The notes under the pieces were generated by a model. It ran no database searches. It had not been told where the DNA came from and worked only from the letters and a program-made list of their open reading frames with translations. The translations under genes were made by a program, and so were the position numbers. Shown here piece by piece: positions 12,254-18,768 of a DNA stretch of 18,768 nt. The DNA is taken from NCBI GenBank assembly GCA_002405875.1, contig DHMR01000023.1, positions 1 to 18,768 of the forward strand, in the 5' to 3' direction. The first letter of the stretch is position 1. The number at the start of each line of letters is the position of its first letter. Source of the DNA: a bacterium UBA4637 (GTDB taxonomy: Bacteria > Bacteroidota > Bacteroidia > Bacteroidales > Bacteroidaceae).

Positions 12254-13918
12254 CTATTCCTTTGGACAAACAAACTTATCTCCCGTTTGCTTGATCAACT
12301 CTCTGGCATACTTCTCAGGATATCCAGGACGGACAGGACGAGCCCCCAGTCCTTCCTTGGTACGCTCAAACTTACCATTTTTATCGGTAGGTTTGATAAT
12401 CATATCATTGTATTTCACAACCATGAAAGTAAAGAGTTGTTTCCAACGCGCCAACATTTGCTGTGCTTTCTCGATTCCATAGTCATTAAGATACTTAACA
12501 GCTTGCTGCGGATTTTGGGCATAAAGCTCCTGGGCCTTTGCCTCCACATTCTTTTGAGCGGCAAAATAGCTATTGTCCAAACTATCACGCACCTCCTTCA
12601 AAGAAGGGAACATCAAGTTATAACGAGGATAGACTAGATTGCTGGTCATATTGCATACCCAATAGGCATTCTTATCACTGAAAGTGACAGCATCCGCCCC
12701 TGGTGTGTTGTAACACTCAGGCTGTATGGTAGTGCTACAGTAAATCGGAGTGAAAGCCACCATATTAGCATCGTCATTTCCAAACCAAAGAACACCACCG
12801 ATTTCACGAGGCAACCAAGAACGCATCTGGCTTACATAGACGAATCCACTCTGTTGAGTACTGGTAGGACGCTCGTTGAAGCACTGCTTTCCATCCACCT
12901 TGAACATCAAAGGGGTTGGGCGATACGGCATCTGCCATATACCACCACCTAAGTCGTTGCCATCAGCTACAGAAAGCGGTGTACCCTCATAATGGTCACG
13001 CATACAAGCCTCAACATCCTGCACACTCACCTTTCTATCGGGAACTACCCAAAGTGGCATGTCCTCAGCCTGAGGATCCTTTCCCAAAGCCCAAGGCAGA
13101 TAACGGCTCATGTCCTTGAAATGATTCAAGAAAGCCCAAGCACGAGCATCACAGAAACGGCGTCCGGAGAAATCTGGTTTGGCGTAAGCCATCTTCCACG
13201 AGAAATCTGCATCTTTGCCCGTGAACCATCCCTTGCTACGAGCAAACTTAACCACATCCTTAGCGAATAAGACATTTTTCTTGTCTTTCATGTTAAACTT
13301 GCCAATACGACTCTGGTTGGCATGTGCACAGATCGCATTATCAGGAATACGCTGAGCTACCCACACAACACCTTTGCTGCCAGGTCCCTTACCCATCATT
13401 TCCATGATCCATGCCTCATTAGGATCGCAAATGGTAAAAGTCTCGCCTTCCGAATTGTAGCCGTAAGTCTCAGCCAATGTGGTCATGACATGGATTGCTT
13501 CACGTGCGGTCTTAGAACGTTGCAAGGCAATATAAATAAGAGAACCGTAATCAATGATGCCCGTAGAATCCACCATTTCCTCACGTCCACCATAAGTGGT
13601 CTCACCGATCGTAACTTGATACTCATTGATATTACCAATTACATTGTAAGTCTCAGCAGCCTCGGGGATTTCCCCATGATACTTGTTGGTATCCCAGTCG
13701 AAGATCTTTCGCATTTCGCCCTTGGCATGTTTGGCAGCCGGATAATGGCAGAGATACTGGAACATGCCGTAGTCGTCGGCGCTATACGAACAAATCACCG
13801 AGCCATCGGCTGAAGCCTTCTTGCCCACGATGAAATTGGTACAAGCCTCAGCCTCCATGGCACTAAAAGAAGCGGCAGCCACAAGAGCTGCCGCAATTAT
13901 ATTCTTATTGATATTCAT
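12254..13918 (-). CDS. C69-family dipeptidase (PepD-like Ntn hydrolase), secreted
   Basis: A 554-residue peptidase of the C69 family (N-terminal nucleophile cysteine hydrolases that cleave dipeptides). Starting at the second ATG (13918) gives a clear signal peptide, MNINKNIIAAALVAAASFSA then MEAEA, with cleavage directly before C26 in ACTNFIVGKKASADGSV. Removing the signal peptide would thus expose the catalytic cysteine at the new N-terminus, as expected for the family. Further family blocks are GETTYGGREEM, a Glu-Ala-Trp segment in CDPNEAWIMEMMGKG, AHANQSRIGKFN, and GRRFCDARAWAFLNHF. The C-terminal 100 residues are helical and end without an anchor. An ATG 15 bases upstream (13933) is possible. 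It is the last gene of the long leftward unit, 50 bases after nadC; action in the periplasm or outside is inferred. Confidence 0.93.
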   Translation of the reverse strand: MNINKNIIAAALVAAASFSAMEAEACTNFIVGKKASADGSVICSYSADDYGMFQYLCHYPAAKHAKGEMRKIFDWDTNKYHGEIPEAAETYNVIGNINEYQVTIGETTYGGREEMVDSTGIIDYGSLIYIALQRSKTAREAIHVMTTLAETYGYNSEGETFTICDPNEAWIMEMMGKGPGSKGVVWVAQRIPDNAICAHANQSRIGKFNMKDKKNVLFAKDVVKFARSKGWFTGKDADFSWKMAYAKPDFSGRRFCDARAWAFLNHFKDMSRYLPWALGKDPQAEDMPLWVVPDRKVSVQDVEACMRDHYEGTPLSVADGNDLGGGIWQMPYRPTPLMFKVDGKQCFNERPTSTQQSGFVYVSQMRSWLPREIGGVLWFGNDDANMVAFTPIYCSTTIQPECYNTPGADAVTFSDKNAYWVCNMTSNLVYPRYNLMFPSLKEVRDSLDNSYFAAQKNVEAKAQELYAQNPQQAVKYLNDYGIEKAQQMLARWKQLFTFMVVKYNDMIIKPTDKNGKFERTKEGLGARPVRPGYPEKYARELIKQTGDKFVCPKE

Positions 13919-13938
13919 TTCTTTGAAAAACATTTGAA

Positions 13939-13966
13939 TTCTTCACTATTCGTTCTTCACTCTTCA
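13939..13966 (-). repeat. 28-base purine-rich spacer element, copy 2
   Basis: This matches 7999-8026 at 24 of 28 positions. On the coding (minus) strand it reads as repeats of GTGAAGA and GAAGAACGAA. It begins 2 bases after the nadC stop codon and ends 20 bases before the first possible dipeptidase ATG. Confidence 0.6.
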
Positions 13967-13968
13967 CA

Positions 13969-14820
13969 TTAGTCACAAGCCTTGAAACTCATGTCCAAGC
14001 CCTTGACACTATGAGTCAAGGCTCCGACAGAAATAAAATCTACGCCTTGCTCTGCGTAATCACGAATCGTGTCATAAGTAATACCGCCAGAAGATTCTGT
14101 CTCATACTTGCCGCCGATCAAGTCAACGGCCTTCTTCGTATCAGGCACGGTAAAATTGTCAAGCATAATACGGTTGACCCCACCATGCTTCAAGACCTGA
14201 TTCAACTCGTCAAAGCTACGAACCTCTATCTCAATCTTCAAATCCAATCCCTTTTCCTTCAGATAAGCGTGGCAACGATCGATAGCATTGTCGATGCCAC
14301 CTGCGAAATCAATGTGATTGTCCTTCAGGAGAATCATGTCGAAAAGGCCAATGCGATGGTTCATGCCACCACCGATCTTCACGGCTTGTTTCTCCAGCAT
14401 ACGCATACCAGGAGTTGTCTTGCGAGTATCGAGGATGTGTGTCTTGGTTCCTTCGAGTCGTTTAACATACTTAGCTGTCATGGTTGCGATACCACTCATA
14501 CGCTGCATGATATTGAGCATCAAGCGCTCGGTCTGGAGCAATGAGCGGGTCTTGCCTTCGACAATCATCGCAATATCGCCCTTCTTCACTGGAGTTCCAT
14601 CCTGGATGAGAACCTCCACCTTCATGGTAGGATCGAAACGAGCAAACACCTTCTTGGCAACTTCTACACCCGCCAAGATGCCATCTTCCTTGATAAGCAA
14701 GTGACTCTTACCCATGGCATCCTCTGGAATACAACAAAGAGTTGTATGGTCGCCATCACCAATATCCTCGGCAAAGGCCAAGTCTATCAACTTATCTTCC
14801 AATTGATCTACACTTAACAT
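13969..14820 (-). CDS. nadC: Nicotinate-nucleotide pyrophosphorylase (quinolinate phosphoribosyltransferase)
   Basis: NadC turns quinolinate and PRPP into nicotinate mononucleotide, CO2 and pyrophosphate, the third step of de novo NAD synthesis. The 283-residue chain is full length and shows the expected blocks: EDIGDGDHTTL at 18-28, TERLMLNIMQRMSGIAT at 97-113, HILDTRKTTPGMR at 128-140, KQAVKIGGGMNHRIGLFD at 144-161, KDNHI at 166-170, IEVRSFDE at 198-205, IMLDNF at 218-223 and ESSGGI at 242-247 (phosphate binding). nadA and nadB, often clustered with it, are not in this window. It follows the 70-residue gene by 40 bases in the same direction and no promoter is visible between them. Assignment is firm. 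Confidence 0.98.
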   Translation of the reverse strand: MLSVDQLEDKLIDLAFAEDIGDGDHTTLCCIPEDAMGKSHLLIKEDGILAGVEVAKKVFARFDPTMKVEVLIQDGTPVKKGDIAMIVEGKTRSLLQTERLMLNIMQRMSGIATMTAKYVKRLEGTKTHILDTRKTTPGMRMLEKQAVKIGGGMNHRIGLFDMILLKDNHIDFAGGIDNAIDRCHAYLKEKGLDLKIEIEVRSFDELNQVLKHGGVNRIMLDNFTVPDTKKAVDLIGGKYETESSGGITYDTIRDYAEQGVDFISVGALTHSVKGLDMSFKACD

Positions 14821-14860
14821 ACTATTCTAACTTTAAAATTTATAATTCAAATTTTTAAAT

Positions 14861-15073
14861 CTATAATTTCTGATGATTCCAAAAGGCACACAATGTACCT
14901 TCCGCATCTCTTTTAAGTTCAATCTGTCCACCAAGCCATTCGGTCATCGGAAGTTCTTCCCGAAATTCGTAGTAATTGACCACTCTTCCTTCCCAAACTT
15001 CCACCACCGCTTGCGACAAGACCGTGCCATCCGGCAACTTGACTTCATGGGCACCACACCTTCTCATTTCCAT
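14861..15073 (-). CDS. Conserved-looking small protein of 70 residues, hypothetical
   Basis: This 70-residue frame starts inside the stop codon of the DUF4296 gene (TGATG, one shared base), a classic arrangement for coupled translation. The product is short and soluble, with segments LPDGTVLSQAVVEVWEGRVV, NYYEFREELPMTEWLGGQIE and a C-terminal FWNHQKL. It alternates beta-like stretches and has no signal peptide or membrane segment. I recall similar short proteins with an ELPMTEWLGG core in Bacteroides and relatives near DUF4296 or amidohydrolase genes, which supports it being real. No function is known to me. nadC follows 40 bases downstream. Confidence 0.75.
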   Translation of the reverse strand: MEMRRCGAHEVKLPDGTVLSQAVVEVWEGRVVNYYEFREELPMTEWLGGQIELKRDAEGTLCAFWNHQKL

Positions 15074-16053
15074 CAGTGCTTTTTCTCTTCCACCATTTCT
15101 ACTTGATCCAACTTGCCAGGAGGCAATGGTTGACGGTCAGGACCAGAGAGCTTCGGACGCAGTTCTTGGTCCGCCTCATTTGGCAAAGAAGACGCATCCT
15201 GACGCATACTATCAGAAGAAGCATTTCCGTTTCCATTCTGTGACCCATTGACAGGAAGACTCTTCGGATGCATTCTAATCATCTTGATGTTCTGGATAAA
15301 CATCATCTTCAAGGTGGTCAGCGAAGAACTTCCAGAATTGTAATCACCACTATTCAAGAGGAAATATCCCTTTATACTTTTAATTCCCAGGCTATCCCTG
15401 TCGTCAAGTTGCAAAGAATAATGTTGGGAGTTCGTAATTCGTACATTATTGGAATACACACTGTCGTTCTTGTAGGTGATAGCCACAACAGCGATACCGT
15501 CACGCATACCATCTTGGAACAGGAACTGAGCATCAAAGTCAAGCATCACCTTATCGCCCTTATGGAAGCCACTGTCTACAGGAATTTCAAATGATTCATA
15601 GTTGAAAGGTTCTGAGGCTGACAAAACCAAAGACCTAGGACCATTCCAGATATTAGCCGTATCCCCGACTGCCACTGCTCCAAAGCGATTGGCATTGTCG
15701 ACATCTGCACCCAAGGATTGTGCCTCGGCAGTCAAGCGATCCCCCAAGTCAAGGTATATGTCATGCATCAATCTAGTATGACGCATGTAATAAACCATGG
15801 AGGAGTCGAACTCAGCAGAAGTAACACCATGTTTTTTGAGCACAGCTTCACGATAAGAAATCATGATGGCAGAATCCGAAGAACTAGACTGCATGTTAGC
15901 CATAGCCTCTGCCAAATGGATATCATAGAGTATATCGGTTATCTTACCTTTGGAAAGATACTGACTCGGAACAGATGGCTTGCAAGACTGAAAGATACCC
16001 GATAGGCATACCACCAGCAACCATCCTAGACATGCTTTATATAATGATTTCAT
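15073..16053 (-). CDS. DUF4296-domain lipoprotein
   Basis: A 326-residue predicted lipoprotein with signal peptide MKSLYKACLGWLLVVCLSGI then FQSC, lipid-bearing cysteine C24. About 30-115 matches the DUF4296 domain: LSKGKITDILYDIHLAEAM, REAVLKKHGVTSAEFDSSMV, then YYMRHTRLMHDIYLDLGDRL, all helical. The middle (about 130-265) looks beta-rich, and the last 60 residues are a Gly/Ser/Asn/Pro/Gln-rich, probably disordered tail ending in VEEKKH. The domain has no known activity. It starts 21 bases after lspA, whose product would remove its signal peptide, and its stop codon overlaps the start of the 70-residue gene. No acidic segment follows the cysteine, so periplasmic placement is as likely as surface display. 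Confidence 0.85.
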   Translation of the reverse strand: MKSLYKACLGWLLVVCLSGIFQSCKPSVPSQYLSKGKITDILYDIHLAEAMANMQSSSSDSAIMISYREAVLKKHGVTSAEFDSSMVYYMRHTRLMHDIYLDLGDRLTAEAQSLGADVDNANRFGAVAVGDTANIWNGPRSLVLSASEPFNYESFEIPVDSGFHKGDKVMLDFDAQFLFQDGMRDGIAVVAITYKNDSVYSNNVRITNSQHYSLQLDDRDSLGIKSIKGYFLLNSGDYNSGSSSLTTLKMMFIQNIKMIRMHPKSLPVNGSQNGNGNASSDSMRQDASSLPNEADQELRPKLSGPDRQPLPPGKLDQVEMVEEKKH

Positions 16054-16074
16054 CTTACTCTGTTACTATGAAAA

Positions 16075-16755
16075 TTATTTCTCATCGAGTGCCACTTCTT
16101 GACTTTTCTCATTGACCTTCTGTTTCTTTTTGTCGGTGCCCCCCAATTGCTCCAATTCCTTACGGCAGAAGAGCAAGAGAGCTATGATCCCCACAGAGAC
16201 ACAAGAATCAGCGAAATTGAACACGGGATCAAAAAAGGTACCATGGCTTCCGCCCCAAAAAGGCACCCAGTCTGGCCAAGTATAGCTGAAGAAAGGGAAA
16301 CGGAACATATCCACGACCTTTCCCATCAAGACCCCAGCGTAACCCGACCCAAAAGGAACGAGATAAGAAACATAATCCGTGGAGGATGCCGAGAAGATCA
16401 ATCCATAGAAAATGGAGTCGATCATATTGCCTATGGCACCCGTAAGAACCAAGGCTACCAGGTAAACATACAACTTGCGATAAGTTCCCTGACTGATGAT
16501 GCGATGCAAATACCATATCAAAGCCACAATGGCGGCTGTACGCAAAAGACTCAGCCAGAATTTGCCGATAAAAGACATTCCCCAGGCCATTCCATTGTTC
16601 TCGACAAACTCTATGAAGAACCAGTCGGTAACACGAACCGACTCGCCAAGGCAAAAATGGGTCTTGACATACAACTTGATGATTTGGTCTATCACCAAGA
16701 GGATCACCACCATTGCCGTGACGAGCCAACTTGTTTTTATTTTATTTTCTTTCAT
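16075..16755 (-). CDS. lspA: Lipoprotein signal peptidase (signal peptidase II)
   Basis: An inner-membrane aspartic protease that cuts the signal peptide of lipoproteins just before the lipid-modified cysteine. The 226-residue chain has four predicted membrane helices and the family motifs DQIIKLYV at 23-30, VENNGMAWG at 51-59 and LTGAIGNMID at 104-113. The catalytic aspartates are D149 in GKVVDMF and D183 in FNFADS. The two aspartates are 34 residues apart, against 19 in the Pseudomonas enzyme, because of an aromatic-rich insert (FPFFSYTWPDWVPFWGG) that I recall as usual in Bacteroidota. The C-terminus is a charged Lys/Gln/Glu tail. Its ATG abuts the stop codon of the DksA-like gene (TAAATG). 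At least four lipoprotein substrates are encoded in this window. Confidence 0.97.
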   Translation of the reverse strand: MKENKIKTSWLVTAMVVILLVIDQIIKLYVKTHFCLGESVRVTDWFFIEFVENNGMAWGMSFIGKFWLSLLRTAAIVALIWYLHRIISQGTYRKLYVYLVALVLTGAIGNMIDSIFYGLIFSASSTDYVSYLVPFGSGYAGVLMGKVVDMFRFPFFSYTWPDWVPFWGGSHGTFFDPVFNFADSCVSVGIIALLLFCRKELEQLGGTDKKKQKVNEKSQEVALDEK

Positions 16756-17148
16756 TTATTTATGTTTTCTTGCCTCCTTGGAAGCAACACTCAATGTGGC
16801 ATGAGGAACAGCACGTAGACGTTCTTTCGGAATTAACTCACCTGTCTCACGATCGATACCATAAGTTTTATTCTGGATACGAATGAGAGCAGCCTCCAAT
16901 CCCTTGATAAACTTCTGCTGTCGTTGAGCCATCTGAATGATTTCCTCTTTACTCTGCGCCTCACTCCCCTCTTCCAAAGCCTTATAGGTAGGTGATGTAT
17001 CTACCACATCATTACTATCTGAATGATTCAATTGGGCCATCATCTCCTTGTAGTTCTGGCGAGCCACTTTTAATTTCTCATCAATTATAGCACGGAACTC
17101 CTCGAGTTCTTCGTCGCTATAGCGTAGTTTTTCGTTAGCCATAGACAT
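16756..17148 (-). CDS. DksA/TraR-family protein without zinc cysteines
   Basis: DksA-family proteins enter the secondary channel of RNA polymerase and, with ppGpp, change promoter choice. This 130-residue protein has the N-terminal coiled coil (about 10-95); the acidic turn NDVVDTS at 46-52 corresponds to the DxxDxA tip of DksA, with Ser in place of Ala. The C-terminal block YGIDRETGELIPKERLRAVP (96-115) plainly matches the family's zinc-finger region. Yet the whole protein contains no cysteine: D99 stands where the first zinc ligand would be and the final CxxC is absent. It must fold without zinc, if it acts as DksA at all. Translation may begin at M1 or M3 (MANEKLRYS). It lies between ileS and lspA and abuts lspA. 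Confidence 0.9.
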   Translation of the reverse strand: MSMANEKLRYSDEELEEFRAIIDEKLKVARQNYKEMMAQLNHSDSNDVVDTSPTYKALEEGSEAQSKEEIIQMAQRQQKFIKGLEAALIRIQNKTYGIDRETGELIPKERLRAVPHATLSVASKEARKHK

Positions 17149-17210
17149 GAATATGTTATGAAGTAAGTTCTTACATCTATTATTTAATAGAATATTATTA
17201 GGATGAAAGA

Positions 17211-17266
17211 AGTTAGAAGTAAGCAGCTCGGAATGATATCCTAACTCCTAACTTCCAACTCCTAAC
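17211..17266 (-). repeat. Four tandem heptamers and an imperfect hairpin between ileS and dksA
   Basis: TCCTAAC is repeated at 17239-17245, 17246-17252, 17253-17259 (as TTCCAAC) and 17260-17266. Read on the coding strand this is GTTAGGA. The arm 17211-17223 can pair with 17248-17260 at 11 of 13 positions. It begins 5 bases after the ileS stop. Possible roles are a processing or attenuation structure or a neutral repeat. Confidence 0.6.
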
Positions 17267-17271
17267 TATCA

Positions 17272-18768
17272 TTAATTCTTCTCTACGAGAATGTTCAACT
17301 TGAAGTCATCAAACTCGGTCTCGACACCTGCGTTCTCAGCGATTTCGATGCTGTCTGCCAATACCTGACCCTTGATGTAGTCGCCGAATGCCTCGATGGC
17401 AGCGTCGGTCTCCTCGTTTGGAGCCACAGTCACCTTAATACGGTCGGTAATCTCAAGACCCGTCTCCTTACGGAGATTCTGAATACGGTTGATGAGCTCA
17501 CGAGCCATACCTTCCTTCTTGAGTTCTGGAGTCAACTCCACCTCAAGAGCTACGGTCAAGTTACCATCGTTTGAGACGAGCCATCCTGGAATATCCTCAG
17601 AGATAATCTCCACGTCGGCTACCTCTACTACGGCTTCCTGTCCATCGACATTCAAAGTGATGTTGCCAGTCTTCTCGAAGGCTGCGATCTGGGCTTGGTC
17701 GAGGGCTGACATCTGGGCTGCCACGCCCTTCATCAACTTGCCGAACTTCTTACCCATCACTCTAAAGTTACACTTCACCTTCTTGACCAGAATGCCCTGA
17801 CCCTCAATGAAGTTCACTTCCTTCACGTTCACCTCGTTCTTCAGCAAACCTGCCACTGCCTCGATGTGTGCCTTCTGGGTAGCATCCACGGCAGGAATCA
17901 TGATCTGCTGGAGTGGCTGGCGCACCTTGATGTTCACCTTGCGGCGCAATGCCAATACCATGGAGGTAATCTTCTGGGCAATCGCCATGCGCTCCTCCAA
18001 GTCGTGGTCGATGGCTGATTCGTCGGCTACAGGGAACTTGTCCAAGTGTACGCTCTCCAACTCGCCACCCAGGTCGTGATACAACTGGTCAGCATAGAAT
18101 GGTGCAAACGGAGCCAAGAGCTTGGCAACGGTCATCAAACAAGTATAGAGCGTCTGGTAAGCGCTGAGCTTGTCCTCGCTCATCTCCTTGCCCCAGAAAC
18201 GTTTGCGGTTCAGGCGAACGTACCAGTTGGAGAGGTCGTCGTTGACGAATGCGTCGATCAATCGACCTGCACGGGTTGGGTCGTAGCCAGCCAACTCCTT
18301 GTCAACGCCCTTGATGAGGGAATTGAGCGAAGAGAGAATCCAGCGGTCGATCTCTGGGCGCTTCTCTGTAGGCACCTGTGCCGCCTTAGGGTCGAAACCG
18401 TCCACGTTGGCATAGAGAGCGAAGAAGCTGTATGTATTATATAAGGTACCGAAGAACTTACGACGGGTCTCGTCGACACCGTTAGGGTCGAACTTAAGGT
18501 TGTCCCAAGGCTCGCTGTTGGTCATCATATAGAAACGAACAGGGTCGGCGCCATACTTGTCGATCATCTCGAATGGGTTGGTCACGTTGCCCACGTGCTT
18601 ACTCATCTTGTTGCCTTTGGCATCGAGCACGAGGCCAGAGGAAATCACATTTTTGAAGGCTACGCTGTCGAATACCATCGTAGCGATGGCATGCAGGGTG
18701 AAGAACCATCCACGAGTCTGATCAACGCCCTCGTTGATGAAGTCTGCAGGATAGTTCTTTGGAGGGAT
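17272..18768 (-). CDS. ileS: Isoleucyl-tRNA synthetase, C-terminal part (5' end missing)
   Basis: Class I synthetase charging tRNA-Ile. The frame is open to the right edge, so the start is outside; 498 residues are visible. A Met at 18678 is internal, because the 30 codons before it read PADFINEGVDQTRGWFFTLH, a conserved IleRS block ahead of the KMSKS loop. That loop reads NKMSKHVGN (53-61 of the visible part), with His at the last motif position. Then come MMTNSEPWDNLKFD, RFYMM and the helical anticodon-binding domain (NRKRFWGKEMSEDK, LAPFAPFYADQLYHDL). The C-terminus has no zinc-binding cysteine cluster, as in the eukaryote-like second IleRS type. About 40-45 percent of a usual protein of around 1,150 residues is visible. 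It heads the visible part of the leftward unit. Confidence 0.96.
   Translation of the reverse strand: MPPKNYPADFINEGVDQTRGWFFTLHAIATMVFDSVAFKNVISSGLVLDAKGNKMSKHVGNVTNPFEMIDKYGADPVRFYMMTNSEPWDNLKFDPNGVDETRRKFFGTLYNTYSFFALYANVDGFDPKAAQVPTEKRPEIDRWILSSLNSLIKGVDKELAGYDPTRAGRLIDAFVNDDLSNWYVRLNRKRFWGKEMSEDKLSAYQTLYTCLMTVAKLLAPFAPFYADQLYHDLGGELESVHLDKFPVADESAIDHDLEERMAIAQKITSMVLALRRKVNIKVRQPLQQIMIPAVDATQKAHIEAVAGLLKNEVNVKEVNFIEGQGILVKKVKCNFRVMGKKFGKLMKGVAAQMSALDQAQIAAFEKTGNITLNVDGQEAVVEVADVEIISEDIPGWLVSNDGNLTVALEVELTPELKKEGMARELINRIQNLRKETGLEITDRIKVTVAPNEETDAAIEAFGDYIKGQVLADSIEIAENAGVETEFDDFKLNILVEKN

Noticed and set aside
12254..13933. Reading the dipeptidase as a lipoprotein because a cysteine follows the signal peptide
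   Set aside because: The cysteine is preceded by AEA rather than a good lipobox and matches the catalytic N-terminal cysteine of the C69 family.
17239..17266. Tandem heptamers considered as a CRISPR array
   Set aside because: The units are 7 bases with no spacers, no leader and no cas genes nearby.
18676..18678. ATG as the start of ileS
   Set aside because: The 30 upstream codons to the edge read as a conserved IleRS block, so this Met is internal.

Overview
The window reads as ordinary chromosomal DNA from a member of the Bacteroidota, most likely the Prevotellaceae (Prevotella/Segatella-like). Reasons: DUF4270 and DUF4296 lipoprotein genes, a panC-(half GT5)-DUF4270 neighbourhood, archaeal/eukaryote-like ProRS and IleRS, an ileS-dksA-lspA cluster, few Shine-Dalgarno sequences, and upstream sites that fit the Bacteroidota promoter pattern (TTTG, about 19 nt, TAnnTTTG). 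The genus is inferred. I see no rRNA, tRNA, insertion sequence, phage gene or CRISPR array. No gene-free stretch exceeds about 270 bases.

Left part (1-1909): the 3' part of a phosphate ABC transporter permease gene (pstA-like) runs in from the left edge. An orphan LuxR/NarL-type response regulator follows. A purine-rich repeat and a long inverted repeat (1443-1542) separate it from the convergent pantothenate pair panC-panD, which is read leftwards from a recognisable promoter at 2845-2875. PanC joins pantoate to beta-alanine, and PanD makes that beta-alanine.

Middle left (2996-5500): diverging from panC is a rightward unit of a 270-residue protein matching only the N-terminal half of glycogen synthases, a DUF4270 lipoprotein with an acidic segment after its cysteine, and a 45-codon basic small gene. 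A perfect 19-bp terminator hairpin closes it. Its function is unknown.

Centre (5563-9479): a leftward unit of an OmpA-family lipoprotein, a monofunctional peptidoglycan glycosyltransferase (mtgA) and a UvrD/PcrA-type helicase. A 269-base divergent region with two palindromes and two -7 boxes separates it from proS. A 37-codon Pro/Tyr-rich reading frame sits in front of proS. After proS comes a lipoprotein whose C-terminal third is an Ala/Lys/Asn helical repeat, then another strong terminator.

Right part (12254-18768): seven leftward genes, probably one long unit: ileS (5' end beyond the right edge), a cysteine-less DksA/TraR-family protein, lspA, a DUF4296 lipoprotein, a 70-residue hypothetical protein, nadC and a C69-family dipeptidase. 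LspA would process the lipoproteins encoded here.

Nothing looks like a defence, mobile or secondary-metabolite system. The most interesting leads are the half-GT5/DUF4270/small-protein unit, the overlooked small ORFs, the zinc-less DksA-like protein, the helical-repeat lipoprotein, and a family of purine-rich repeat spacers placed just after stop codons.
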